From assembly GCA_018971945.1 (NCBI GenBank), contig JAGWZH010000003.1, positions 1 through 64,000 of the forward strand: a DNA stretch of 64,000 bases, read 5' to 3'. Position 1 is the stretch's first letter. Each line of letters begins with the position of its first letter. This document shows, piece by piece, positions 26,531-34,445 of the stretch. The notes under the pieces were generated by a model that saw only the letters and a program-made list of their open reading frames with translations, was not told the origin of the DNA and ran no database searches. The translations under genes were made by a program, and so were the position numbers. Origin of the DNA: Alphaproteobacteria bacterium (GTDB lineage: Bacteria > Pseudomonadota > Alphaproteobacteria > Caulobacterales > Aquidulcibacteraceae).

Positions 26531-26746
26531 CGCGCCTATCCCAAGATCTTGTCGCCGCCGGCCATGACGATCGTTCCCCGGCGCCGCCGACGCCACTGCA
26601 GCCCTTACAACAGACGCCCCCCTTACATTGACGGAGACGAAACGCCGCAGCTACTGTGCGTGTCTTTCCAGGGAAGCCATGTCTGGCGCTGCGCCGGACG
26701 TGCCGTTAGAAGCACGTCCAACGGTCCAACCAGGGGGTAATGCGCG

Positions 26747-27496
26747 ATGAAAGTTCTCGTGCCCGTGAAACGGGTGCTCGATTACAATTTGAAGGTCCGG
26801 GTCAAACCCGATCAATCGGGCGTCGATCTGTCGAACCTCAAAATGTCGATGAACCCCTTCTGCGAGATCGCGGTCGAGGAAGCTGTTCGGCTGAAAGAAA
26901 AAGGCGCGGCGACAGAAATTGTGGCGGTTTCCATAGGCCCCGACCAGGCGCAGGAGACGATCCGGACCGCCCTCGCCATGGGCGCAGACCGCGGCATCCT
27001 GGTGAAGGCCGACGCCGAGATGGAGCCCCTCGCCGTCGCCAAGATCTTGGAGGCGGTCGTGGCCGAGGAAGCGCCGGGGCTCGTGATCCTGGGCAAGCAA
27101 GCCATCGATGACGACAGCAACCAGACCGGCCAGATGCTCGCCGCCCTTTTGGACTGGCCGCAAGCGACCTTCGCCAGCCAGATCACATTGGATGGCGGCA
27201 AGGCCACGGTCGTCCGCGAAGTCGATGGCGGGCTTCAAACAGTGGCGGTTGAGCTCCCTGCCGTCGTCACCACCGATCTGCGCCTGAACGAACCGCGCTA
27301 CGCCAGTCTTCCCAACATCATGAAGGCGAAGAAAAAGCCGATCGACCTCAAGACCCCCGCAGATTATGGCGTGGACGCCGCTCCACGCCTGCAGGTGGTG
27401 AAGGTGACCGAACCGCCTAAACGTCAAGGCGGGGCGAAGGTCAAGACTGTTGATGAACTGGTGGACAAGCTTAAAAACGAAGCAGGAGTGCTCTAA
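26747..27496 (+). CDS. etfB: Electron transfer flavoprotein, beta subunit
   Basis: 249 residues. Opens [20 protein letters not shown] and contains [20 protein letters not shown] and [20 protein letters not shown], the AMP/ADP-binding regions of EtfB. With EtfA it carries electrons from acyl-CoA and other dehydrogenases to the quinone pool. It is followed after two bases by etfA, whose ribosome-binding site (AGGAG) lies inside the etfB 3' end. Confidence 0.96.
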   Translation: MKVLVPVKRVLDYNLKVRVKPDQSGVDLSNLKMSMNPFCEIAVEEAVRLKEKGAATEIVAVSIGPDQAQETIRTALAMGADRGILVKADAEMEPLAVAKILEAVVAEEAPGLVILGKQAIDDDSNQTGQMLAALLDWPQATFASQITLDGGKATVVREVDGGLQTVAVELPAVVTTDLRLNEPRYASLPNIMKAKKKPIDLKTPADYGVDAAPRLQVVKVTEPPKRQGGAKVKTVDELVDKLKNEAGVL

Positions 27497-27498
27497 CC

Positions 27499-28443
27499 AT
27501 GGCCGTCCTCGTCATCGCCGAGCATGACAACGCCTCGCTCAAAGAGGCCACCGCCAAAGTCGTCGCCGCCGCCAAAGCGATCGGCGGGGATGTGGACGTG
27601 TTGGTCGCCGGGCATAACGCCGCGCCCGCAGCCCAGGCCGCCGCCAAGCTCGACGGCGTACGCAAGGTGTTGCACGCCGACGGCCAATCGCTGGCCAAGC
27701 AGCTGGCCGAAGCGCTGGACGCGCTCGTGACGCCGCTGATGACGGGTTACGACGCTGTGTTGTTTCCCGCTTCCACCTCAGGCAAGAACGCCGCCCCACG
27801 GATCGCGGCCCGGCTGGATGTGATGCAGATTTCCGGCGTCATCGGCGTCTTGGGCCCCGATCTCTTCGTGCGGCCCATCTATGCCGGCAACGCGATCCTC
27901 ACCGTCAGGGCGACGGACGCGAAAAAGGTGCTGACGGTCCAACCAACCGCCTTCAAGGCCGTCGGCGGCGGCGGCGAGGCGCCCGTGGAGACGATCGCGG
28001 CGCCCGCCGGCCCGTTCAAGGCGGCCTTTGTCGCAGAAGAGCTCTCAAAGTCTGACCGACCCGAGTTGACCGGCGCCAAGCGGGTCGTGTCCGGTGGCCG
28101 GGCTTTGGGGTCGGAAGCCGAATTCAAAGCCGTCATCGAGCCCCTGGCCGATCGGCTGGGGGCCGCCGTCGGGGCTTCCCGCGCCGCGGTGGACGCAGGC
28201 TATGCGCCCAACGACTATCAGGTCGGCCAGACCGGAAAAGTCGTGGCGCCGGAACTCTATGTCGCCGTCGGCATCTCAGGCGCTATTCAGCACCTGGCGG
28301 GCATGAAGGACTCCAAGATCATCGTCGCCATCAACAAGGATGAAGAAGCCCCCATCTTCCAGATCGCGGACTACGGGCTTGTCGCCGACTATAAAACCGC
28401 AGTTCCGGAGCTGATGGCGGCCTTGACCAAGGCTGGCGTCTGA
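27499..28443 (+). CDS. etfA: Electron transfer flavoprotein, alpha subunit
   Basis: 314 residues. The N-terminal ETF domain (AVLVIAEHDNASLKEATAKV) and C-terminal FAD domain (GASRAAVDAGYAPNDYQVGQ, VAVGISGAIQHLAGMKDSK, KDEEAPIFQIADYGLVAD) are complete. It pairs with EtfB to bind FAD. A strong hairpin follows 37 bases after the stop. Confidence 0.97.
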   Translation: MAVLVIAEHDNASLKEATAKVVAAAKAIGGDVDVLVAGHNAAPAAQAAAKLDGVRKVLHADGQSLAKQLAEALDALVTPLMTGYDAVLFPASTSGKNAAPRIAARLDVMQISGVIGVLGPDLFVRPIYAGNAILTVRATDAKKVLTVQPTAFKAVGGGGEAPVETIAAPAGPFKAAFVAEELSKSDRPELTGAKRVVSGGRALGSEAEFKAVIEPLADRLGAAVGASRAAVDAGYAPNDYQVGQTGKVVAPELYVAVGISGAIQHLAGMKDSKIIVAINKDEEAPIFQIADYGLVADYKTAVPELMAALTKAGV

Positions 28444-28480
28444 AAGAGCGGCCACAGCATTTTCAAGGCGGTCCCTTGGC

Positions 28481-28512
28481 GCAGGGCCGCGACCTGAGGG
28501 TTGCGGCCCTGC
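28481..28512 (+). terminator. Strong hairpin after etfBA
   Basis: A 14-bp stem with one G-U pair: arms 28481-28494 and 28499-28512, loop TGAG. No T-tract follows, so it may be an intrinsic terminator of the U-poor kind or a 3' stabilising stem. Confidence 0.6.
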
Positions 28513-28634
28513 TACGACTCCTCGCGTTCTTAAGCGGGCAGCGCTCGTCACCGCTTGACATGCCGCGTCGGCCGCTGTCCGCTAGGCGGACAGATGCCGA
28601 TATGCCGCTTTGTTGCGTTCGCGAAATGCGGTAG

Positions 28635-28647
28635 TGTGCATCGCACA
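28635..28647. promoter_or_regulatory. Short dyad upstream of 3-hydroxybutyryl-CoA dehydrogenase
   Basis: TGTGC-atc-GCACA, perfect over 5 bp, ends 37 bases before the ATG. It could be an operator for a fatty-acid/PHB regulator, but the match is short and the regulator is not identifiable. Confidence 0.3.
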
Positions 28648-28684
28648 ATAAGGACGGGCGCAGACCGCTCGGGAAAGGGCCACT

Positions 28685-29605
28685 ATGGCTGAAACCCTCT
28701 TCGCAAGTCAGGCTTCCGCCGACAACGCCGCGCCGCTCAAGACCATCGCTGTGGTCGGGGCGGGGCAAATGGGCAATGGAATCGCCCACGTGGCGGCGCT
28801 CGCGGGCTATCATGTTCGGCTCAACGACGTCGCCGAGGACCGGCTCGAGGCCGCCCTGCGGCAGATTGAGCACAATCTGGCCCGACAGCGGCACCGCGGG
28901 CTGATCACGCCAGCCGCCATGGATGAAGCCATGGGCCGGATCGCCCGCACCTCCGATCTCGCCGTGGTCGGCGACGCGGACCTCATTATCGAATCGGCCG
29001 TCGAAAAGGCTGACGTCAAGAAAGCGATCTTTGACGCGCTGAGGCCGCACCTCAAGCCCACGGCGTTCCTCGCTTCCAACACCTCCTCGATTTCGATCAC
29101 GCGGCTCGCCGCAGCCACCGACCGGCCCGAACGGTTCATCGGCATCCACTTCATGAACCCCGTTCCCGTCATGAAGCTGGTCGAGTTGATCCGTGGCCTG
29201 GCCACGAGCCAGGAAACCTACGCCATGGCTCTGGCCTTCACCCAAAGCCTTGGCAAGACCGTCGCCAACGCGGAAGACTTCCCTGCCTTCATCGTCAACC
29301 GCGTGCTGATCCCCATGATCAACGAGGCCATCTACACGCTTTATGAGGGGGTCGGCACGGTGCAGGCGATCGACAAGGCGATGCGCCTGGGCGCCAATCA
29401 TCCGATGGGGCCGCTCGAACTTGCTGACTTCATCGGCCTCGATACCTGCCTTTCGATCATGCAAGTGCTGAACGAAGGCCTCGCCGACACCAAGTATCGT
29501 CCCTGCCCGCTGCTGGTGAAGTATGTCGAAGCCGGCTGGCTCGGCCGGAAGACCGATCGGGGCTTCTACGACTATCGCGGCGAACACCCGGTTCCCACCC
29601 GCTGA
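28685..29605 (+). CDS. hbd: 3-hydroxybutyryl-CoA dehydrogenase
   Basis: 306 residues. The NAD-binding motif [20 protein letters not shown] is near the N-terminus. The catalytic His-Glu region reads [19 protein letters not shown], and the C-terminal dimerisation domain has [19 protein letters not shown]. It interconverts 3-hydroxybutyryl-CoA and acetoacetyl-CoA in fatty-acid or polyhydroxybutyrate metabolism. It follows etfBA, a common alphaproteobacterial order. AAAGGG precedes the ATG. Confidence 0.95.
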   Translation: MAETLFASQASADNAAPLKTIAVVGAGQMGNGIAHVAALAGYHVRLNDVAEDRLEAALRQIEHNLARQRHRGLITPAAMDEAMGRIARTSDLAVVGDADLIIESAVEKADVKKAIFDALRPHLKPTAFLASNTSSISITRLAAATDRPERFIGIHFMNPVPVMKLVELIRGLATSQETYAMALAFTQSLGKTVANAEDFPAFIVNRVLIPMINEAIYTLYEGVGTVQAIDKAMRLGANHPMGPLELADFIGLDTCLSIMQVLNEGLADTKYRPCPLLVKYVEAGWLGRKTDRGFYDYRGEHPVPTR

Positions 29606-29633
29606 GCCTTTGCGCCCCCGACCAAGGGCGGCT

Positions 29634-30164
29634 ATGGCTCAAACCATGACTGACGCCAAGACTTCAGCGCTCAATCCGCAGCCGCGCTTTCCTCCGCTCG
29701 CGTTGCGTCGGCCGGTATGGCTGTGGCTCCCTATCGCCTACGCGCTGTCTGCAGGCTGGCCGGTGGTCGCGCTGGCAGGCCTCGGCGTCGTGACGTCCGC
29801 CCTCGCAGCCAATGTCGCGGTCACGGCGGCGCTCGCGCTGCTCACGGCCCTCATCCTCCGGGAAGCCGCGCGGCCTCTGCGGACGCGACGGGATGTCGTC
29901 CTTTTGTTTTTGATTTATGGCGCGGCCGGGGCGGGGATCGCGCCCACGATCATCGGATACGCCACTGGCGCAGTGGGCGCGGCGGGTTTCGACGCCAGCA
30001 CGGCGGCGAGCCTCTGGCCCCTGGCGCTGATGACGGGGCTGCCAGTCGCTCTCCTCGCAGGCCTCGTCTTCTCCGGCGTGGCGTGCGTGAAACCCCCGGC
30101 GCGGGAACCGGATAAAGTCCCCATGGAAGCCTCGCCTCCTCAAGAAGCATCGCATGAACGCTGA
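29634..30164 (+). CDS. Unknown integral membrane protein (first of a look-alike pair)
   Basis: 176 residues from ATG 29634 (AAGGG 6 bases before; ATG 29646 is possible). I do not recognise the family. Four hydrophobic segments are visible: WLWLPIAYALSAGWPVVALA, NVAVTAALALLTALIL, VLLFLIYGAAGAGIAPTIIG and LWPLALMTGLPVALLAGLVF. The tail is polar. It begins with PPLALRRPVWLWLP, close to the start of the next gene (PALALRRPGWFWGP). The two overlap by 11 bases. Confidence 0.65.
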   Translation: MAQTMTDAKTSALNPQPRFPPLALRRPVWLWLPIAYALSAGWPVVALAGLGVVTSALAANVAVTAALALLTALILREAARPLRTRRDVVLLFLIYGAAGAGIAPTIIGYATGAVGAAGFDASTAASLWPLALMTGLPVALLAGLVFSGVACVKPPAREPDKVPMEASPPQEASHER

Positions 30165-30603
30165 AAGCCCTTTCGCCATGCGCGACTCACCGGCTCTCGC
30201 CCTGCGGCGCCCGGGTTGGTTCTGGGGACCCGCGGGCTTGGTCTTGGTCTATCTCCTCGGGCTCATGGCGGCCACCCTCGCTGCGCGGCTGTTTCTGGGC
30301 TCGGGCTGGGGGGCCGCGGCGGGCCTGAGCGCTCCCGCTGTCATGGCGACCGTTCTGACCGCTACCGATCTCGGCTCGACCCTGCGTCGGAAAGAGGGAG
30401 CGCCCCTGCGCCGGTGGGTCGTCGGCGGCGCCCGGGCATGGGGCGCGGTGGGGGCGGCCTGGCCTCTGGTCTGGGCCGTGATGGGCGCGCCCGGGGCAAT
30501 CTGGCTGGAGGCCCTGCGGGTCTTGGCCGGCGGCGCCATCGGCGCAGTCGCCGGCGCTGCGGCGGCTTTGGCTTCAGCGCGCCTGGCGCTGGCGCGCGTC
30601 TAA
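30154..30603 (+). CDS. Unknown integral membrane protein (second of a look-alike pair)
   Basis: 149 residues, family not recognised. It has about four hydrophobic helices (LVLVYLLGLMAATLAARLFL, AAAGLSAPAVMATVLTATDL, AWGAVGAAWPLVWAVMG, VLAGGAIGAVAGAAAALASA). The N-terminal ALALRRPGWFWGP mirrors the upstream gene. It is convergent with piuC; the stops share CTAA at 30600-30603. Confidence 0.65.
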   Translation: MNAESPFAMRDSPALALRRPGWFWGPAGLVLVYLLGLMAATLAARLFLGSGWGAAAGLSAPAVMATVLTATDLGSTLRRKEGAPLRRWVVGGARAWGAVGAAWPLVWAVMGAPGAIWLEALRVLAGGAIGAVAGAAAALASARLALARV

Positions 30604-31268
30604 GGCCTCGCCCATAGCCGCATCAGGTTCGAGACAGCCTGGTCAAGCCTCAATAGCGCGCTTTCCTCCGCCCCCGCCTCGGCCAATTGCGCTCGGGTCT
30701 GATCGAGCTGAAACAAGAGCTCGCGCTCGGCCGCGCCTGGAACAAGGCTCTCCACCCAACCGACCGCCGCCCATCGCACACCAGTCAGGATCGGCGCGAC
30801 CTCGTGAATTGAGCCGGCCGGGTAAAGAACCGCCTGGCCAGGCTCGAGCTTGATCTCCTGCACGCCAAAAGTCGTCTCCACGCGCAGCGCGCCTCCCTCA
30901 TAGCTCTCAGACGGCGCCAGAAAGAGCGTGAAGGCGAGGTCGGCCCGCAGACGCTGCTCCCCCGTCCCCATCACCGCATCGTCGGTGTGAGGGCCATAGG
31001 CCATCCCGGGCGCATAACGGGAAAACAAGATGGGAGAGATCCGCCTCGGTCGGGCGGCGGACACAAAAACAGCATGCCGCTCCAAGGCCCGGCGCACAAA
31101 ACCTTGCAGCGCCGCCGCTTCTTCTCCACGAGCCTGCTCGTTGCGTTTGACCCTCCGCGCCGCAGCGCCAGCCGTCACGCGCCCATCGCCCCAGGCGGCC
31201 CGCCCGAGCCTCTCCCGCAACAGCATCGCGTCCTCAGGACTGAGCACCGCGTCCAATATAAGCATCAT
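30600..31268 (-). CDS. piuC: Fe(II)/2-oxoglutarate-dependent PKHD-type hydroxylase PiuC
   Basis: 222 residues, the usual PiuC/YbiX length. The jelly-roll domain shows the iron ligands His and Asp in YGPHTDDAVMG and the distal His in GSIHEVAPI. The 2-oxoglutarate Arg is in TGVRWAAVGW. A C-terminal PiuC helical domain follows (ERELLFQLDQTRAQLAEAG). The substrate is not known; homologues accompany siderophore receptors and are iron-repressed. Start ATG 31268 or 31265. The Fur-like dyad begins 12 bases upstream. Confidence 0.93.
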   Translation of the reverse strand: MMLILDAVLSPEDAMLLRERLGRAAWGDGRVTAGAAARRVKRNEQARGEEAAALQGFVRRALERHAVFVSAARPRRISPILFSRYAPGMAYGPHTDDAVMGTGEQRLRADLAFTLFLAPSESYEGGALRVETTFGVQEIKLEPGQAVLYPAGSIHEVAPILTGVRWAAVGWVESLVPGAAERELLFQLDQTRAQLAEAGAEESALLRLDQAVSNLMRLWARP

Positions 31269-31279
31269 GCGGACGCTTA

Positions 31280-31296
31280 TTGCGAATTATTCGCAA
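31280..31296. promoter_or_regulatory. Fur-type 7-1-7 operator between piuC and the divergent lipoprotein gene
   Basis: TTGCGAAT-T-ATTCGCAA is a perfect 8-bp inverted repeat around one base; its core TGCGAAT-T-ATTCGCA has the 7-1-7 layout of Fur boxes. It lies 12 bases from the piuC start and 50 bases from the lipoprotein ATG (31346), so one dimer site could repress both. PiuC family members are typically iron-regulated, which supports the reading. Confidence 0.65.
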
Positions 31297-31345
31297 CTCG
31301 TCCAGTCTGCGCCATCGTGTTCAAACCAGACAGGGAGCTCCGTCC

Positions 31346-32191
31346 ATGATCAGAAACGGCCAGTTCCTCTGGCGTAGCCTGACCGCCATGAGCCTCGCAT
31401 CAAGCCTGGCCGCCTGCGTCCCCGCCGGCGGCGAACCCGGCGAGCGCAACCTCACAGCCCCACAGGGCGCGGATGGGGAAGCCGGCGCCGGCGGCGACGC
31501 GTCCCCGGGTCCGACCGCTCCCGCCCCGTCGGGTGAATCAGGGGAAGCCGGCCTCGCCGGCGTCATGGATGGGCTCGGCGACGCCGAACGCGCCGCAGTC
31601 CGGCTTCAGCAACTCAAAGGCTTTTTCATCGCCGCCGACGCCTTGATGCGCGGCTCCGACCTCGCGCCCGCTGGGGTCTTGATCGGACAAGGGGTGTTGG
31701 AAGTGTATCACGCCTTCCCCAACGACATGGCGGGCTATGACCCAACCCGGGCCGAGGCCGCATCGCGGATCGGCCTCGGCCGCAATCCCTCGCGCCCGGC
31801 CATGGCGGACGCGTTGCGCGACGCCATGGCCGGCGTTGACGCCCAGATCGCCAGCCTGGACGTGAACGGCGCCGTCATCGCCGGCCGCATGATCGAGGCG
31901 AGCGAAGGGCTCTATCGGCATGTTGATTTGGGGGACGGGCTCGTGGACGAGACCGAGTACCAGCACAGCTTCGCCGCAGCGATCGCAGCGCGAGACGCGC
32001 TCGTGCGAGACGAACGCCGGCTGCGGCGGATCAGCCCCGCCGCCTACGCCGAGGCGCTCCGGGAAGTCGAGGCTTTCGCAGCGCTCTGGAACGGCCCAGA
32101 CGCACCCGCCGACCTCCTGCCTTTGGGACACGTGCTGGCGCAGGGATCGCGCGCGCAGCTCGCCCTGTCGGCGCTTCAGAGCGGCGGGTGA
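31346..32191 (+). CDS. Unknown lipoprotein divergent from piuC
   Basis: 281 residues from ATG 31346, with AGGGAG about 9 bases upstream; a longer frame opens at 31280 but would begin inside the operator. The lipoprotein signal (SLTAMSLASSLAAC) is followed by a Gly/Pro/Ala-rich disordered linker (~30-75) and a helical domain (LQQLKGFFIAADALMRGSDL ... VLEVYHAFPNDMAGYDPTRA). I recognise no family. Sharing the probable Fur box with piuC suggests a role in iron starvation. Its end overlaps the convergent TlpA-like gene by 16 bases. Confidence 0.75.
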   Translation: MIRNGQFLWRSLTAMSLASSLAACVPAGGEPGERNLTAPQGADGEAGAGGDASPGPTAPAPSGESGEAGLAGVMDGLGDAERAAVRLQQLKGFFIAADALMRGSDLAPAGVLIGQGVLEVYHAFPNDMAGYDPTRAEAASRIGLGRNPSRPAMADALRDAMAGVDAQIASLDVNGAVIAGRMIEASEGLYRHVDLGDGLVDETEYQHSFAAAIAARDALVRDERRLRRISPAAYAEALREVEAFAALWNGPDAPADLLPLGHVLAQGSRAQLALSALQSGG

Positions 32192-32796
32192 TCGGCGACC
32201 ACCGCACGGATGAGACGCTCGGCCTCGGGACTTGACCAGTCTGCATCGCCAGCCAACCGCGCGAGTTCGGCTCCATCGCGGTCATAGATGATCGTTAGCG
32301 GCAGCCAACCTGACCTGCTGTCGAGATGGGTCCAACGGCTGATGTCATGGTGGAAGGCGAGCCGGCCGTCAGTCAGCGCCGCCAACATGGCGCGGGCCTC
32401 GTCAGCTTCAGTCCCTTCATCGATGCTAATGGCGGCGACGCGCACTTGATCGCCAAACCGCTCCTGCAGCGCCGCCAAAGTCGGCATCTCCACCCGACAT
32501 GGGGCGCAAAAAGTCGCCCAATAATTCACAATCAGGATCTCGCCCCGCATCTGCGGGAGCGAGGTGCTCCGGCCGTCCGGCCCAGTAAAGGGATGAGGGG
32601 GTTGTGGGGGGGGATCATCGAGCACCTCCAACCGCGACAAAGGACCCTCTGCGAAGCGCTCATAACCTTGCGCCGGAGGCTTGGACGTGGCGGCGAAAAC
32701 GACGTAGAGGAAAGCGGCCGCGCCCAGCAGGGCCAGCCATCCCGCCGCACTCAGGGCCCAAGAGCGCGGCGTCAGTTTCGAAGAGTGCGCGTTCAT
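32176..32796 (-). CDS. TlpA-family membrane-anchored thiol:disulfide oxidoreductase
   Basis: 206 residues from ATG 32794-32796. N-terminal anchor WLALLGAAAFLYVVFAA, then a TlpA/ResA-like thioredoxin fold with active site NYWATFCAPCRVEMPTL (CAPC) and the cis-Pro region SGWLPLTIIYDRDG. It probably reduces periplasmic disulfides, for example in cytochrome c or copper-protein maturation. The argH-linked position is familiar in alphaproteobacteria. Its start codon overlaps that of argH on the other strand. Confidence 0.88.
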   Translation of the reverse strand: MNAHSSKLTPRSWALSAAGWLALLGAAAFLYVVFAATSKPPAQGYERFAEGPLSRLEVLDDPPPQPPHPFTGPDGRSTSLPQMRGEILIVNYWATFCAPCRVEMPTLAALQERFGDQVRVAAISIDEGTEADEARAMLAALTDGRLAFHHDISRWTHLDSRSGWLPLTIIYDRDGAELARLAGDADWSSPEAERLIRAVVADHPPL

Positions 32797-34231
32797 GTCC
32801 AAAGCCCCCCCATCGCCTGCTTCCGAAGGCCAGAACATGTGGGGCGGGCGCTTCGCCGCCAAGCCCGATACTGTGATGCAGGCCATCAACGCCTCGATCG
32901 GTGTGGACAAGCGGCTCTGGCGGGAGGACATCGAAGGCTCGAAAGCCCACGCCGCCATGCTTGCAGCCTGCGGGATCATCACGCGGGATGAGGCGGACAA
33001 GATCCATGAAGGGCTGGAGGCCATCGCCCTGGACATCGCCTCAGGGCGCTTTGTCTTCGATGAGGCGCTGGAAGACATCCACCTCAATATCGAGGCGCGG
33101 TTGACCGACATGATCGGCGAGCCGGGCCGGCGTCTGCACACGGCCCGCTCGCGCAATGATCAAGTCGCGACAGACTTCAAGCTTTGGACGGCTCGGGCCT
33201 GCGACGCGGCCGGGGACGCCCTTTCAGCGCTGCAACAGGTGCTGCTTGATCGGGCGGAGGAGCACGCCGATTGGGTGATGCCGGGCTTCACGCACCTGCA
33301 AACCGCGATGCCCATCACCCTGGGCCATCACCTTCTGGCCTACGTCGAAATGCTGGACAGGGACGCGATGCGTCTGGCCGCTGCAGCCTCCATGGCGCGA
33401 GAGGGATGCCCGCTCGGAGCCGCCGCGTTGGCCGGCACAGGATTTCCAATCGACCGTGGCATGACAGCCAAGTTGCTCGGCTTTGACGGTCCTGCAGGCA
33501 ATTCTCTCGATGCGGTGTCTTCGCGGGACTTCGCACTGCAGGCGGTCTCAGTCCTCGCCATCTGCGCCACACACCTGTCGCGGCTGGCGGAGGAGATCGT
33601 GCTTTGGACAAGCCCCCAGTTCGGCTTCGCCCGGCTCTCAGACGCCTGGTCTACAGGCTCTTCCATCATGCCGCAGAAACGCAATCCGGACGCTGCCGAA
33701 CTCATCCGCGCAAAAGCCAGCCGGATCGCGGCTGATTTCCAGGCTCTGGCGAGCATCGTGAACGCCCTGCCCCTCGCTTACGCCAAAGATCTGCAAGAGG
33801 ACAAAGCTCTGACATTCTCCGCCTTCGACTCGTTTGATCTCTGTGCTGCGGCCCTGCGCGGGATGATGCAAACCATCAGGTTCAATCGCCAGACCATGGC
33901 GTTGGCCGCCGAGAAAGGCTTCTCCACCGCAACAGAACTGGCGGACTGGTTGGTGCGGGCCGCGGGGATCGCCTTTCGCGACGCCCACCATATTGTCGGC
34001 GCCTGCGTGAAAAAGGCCGAGGCGTTGGGCCATGAGTCCCTGTCCTCCATGGCCTTGTCGGAGTTTCAAACCATCGACCCCAGAATCAACGCAGAGGCGG
34101 TGGCGCAGCTCTCAGTGGACAAGGCTGTGGAAGCCCGCGACAGTCTTGGCGGAACCGCTCCTCAGCGGGTGCGCGAAGCCGTTCAACGCTGGCGCGCCGC
34201 TTTGGGCGCTTTGGACGAGGAAGAAGCCTGA
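32795..34231 (+). CDS. argH: Argininosuccinate lyase
   Basis: 478 residues. It cleaves argininosuccinate to arginine and fumarate, the last step of arginine synthesis. Family landmarks: NMWGGRFAAKPD near the start, EDIHLNIEARLTDMIGEPGR, LHTARSRNDQVATDF and the fumarase/aspartase signature GSSIMPQKRNPDAAELIR. The start could be ATG 32795 or ATG 32837 (NMWGGRF), the latter with GAAGG 8 bases upstream. Downstream genes lptM-like and lysA follow almost without gaps. Confidence 0.96.
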   Translation: MSKAPPSPASEGQNMWGGRFAAKPDTVMQAINASIGVDKRLWREDIEGSKAHAAMLAACGIITRDEADKIHEGLEAIALDIASGRFVFDEALEDIHLNIEARLTDMIGEPGRRLHTARSRNDQVATDFKLWTARACDAAGDALSALQQVLLDRAEEHADWVMPGFTHLQTAMPITLGHHLLAYVEMLDRDAMRLAAAASMAREGCPLGAAALAGTGFPIDRGMTAKLLGFDGPAGNSLDAVSSRDFALQAVSVLAICATHLSRLAEEIVLWTSPQFGFARLSDAWSTGSSIMPQKRNPDAAELIRAKASRIAADFQALASIVNALPLAYAKDLQEDKALTFSAFDSFDLCAAALRGMMQTIRFNRQTMALAAEKGFSTATELADWLVRAAGIAFRDAHHIVGACVKKAEALGHESLSSMALSEFQTIDPRINAEAVAQLSVDKAVEARDSLGGTAPQRVREAVQRWRAALGALDEEEA

Positions 34232-34232
34232 C

Positions 34233-34445
34233 ATGAAGTCGACGCTCCCGCATCTGACCCATGCTCTTTTGGTCGCCGCAGCGCTTTGGGGTCTCGCTGG
34301 GTGCGGCTATCGCGAGGGACTGGAGCGCCCGCCGCCGATGTGGGGGGAGGCGCGCGCCAGCCATGAACGCGAAGAGGCCGCGCGGCGGCAAGCGGAGGAG
34401 GCCGCCGAGGCCGCAGACCAGCCGTCGCAGGACCCGCAGAACTGA
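34233..34445 (+). CDS. lptM: Small lipoprotein, LptM-like
   Basis: 70 residues. The signal ALLVAAALWGLAGCGYREGL has the lipobox LAGC followed directly by Gly and a basic/proline stretch (ERPPPMWGE), as in LptM (YifL), which aids LptD/LptE maturation. The remainder is charged and probably disordered. Location between argH and lysA is typical for this family. One base of its TGA is shared with the lysA ATG. Confidence 0.75.
   Translation: MKSTLPHLTHALLVAAALWGLAGCGYREGLERPPPMWGEARASHEREEAARRQAEEAAEAADQPSQDPQN

Noticed and set aside
28555-28560. TTGACA as a -35 box for hbd
   Set aside because: No acceptable -10 element at 16-18 bases downstream.
28463-29587. 374-codon minus-strand open frame opposite hbd
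   Set aside because: Shadow of the dehydrogenase gene, which has intact NAD and catalytic motifs.
32797-33156. N-terminal extension of the TlpA-like protein
   Set aside because: Antisense to argH and without domain; the membrane anchor starts right after ATG 32796.
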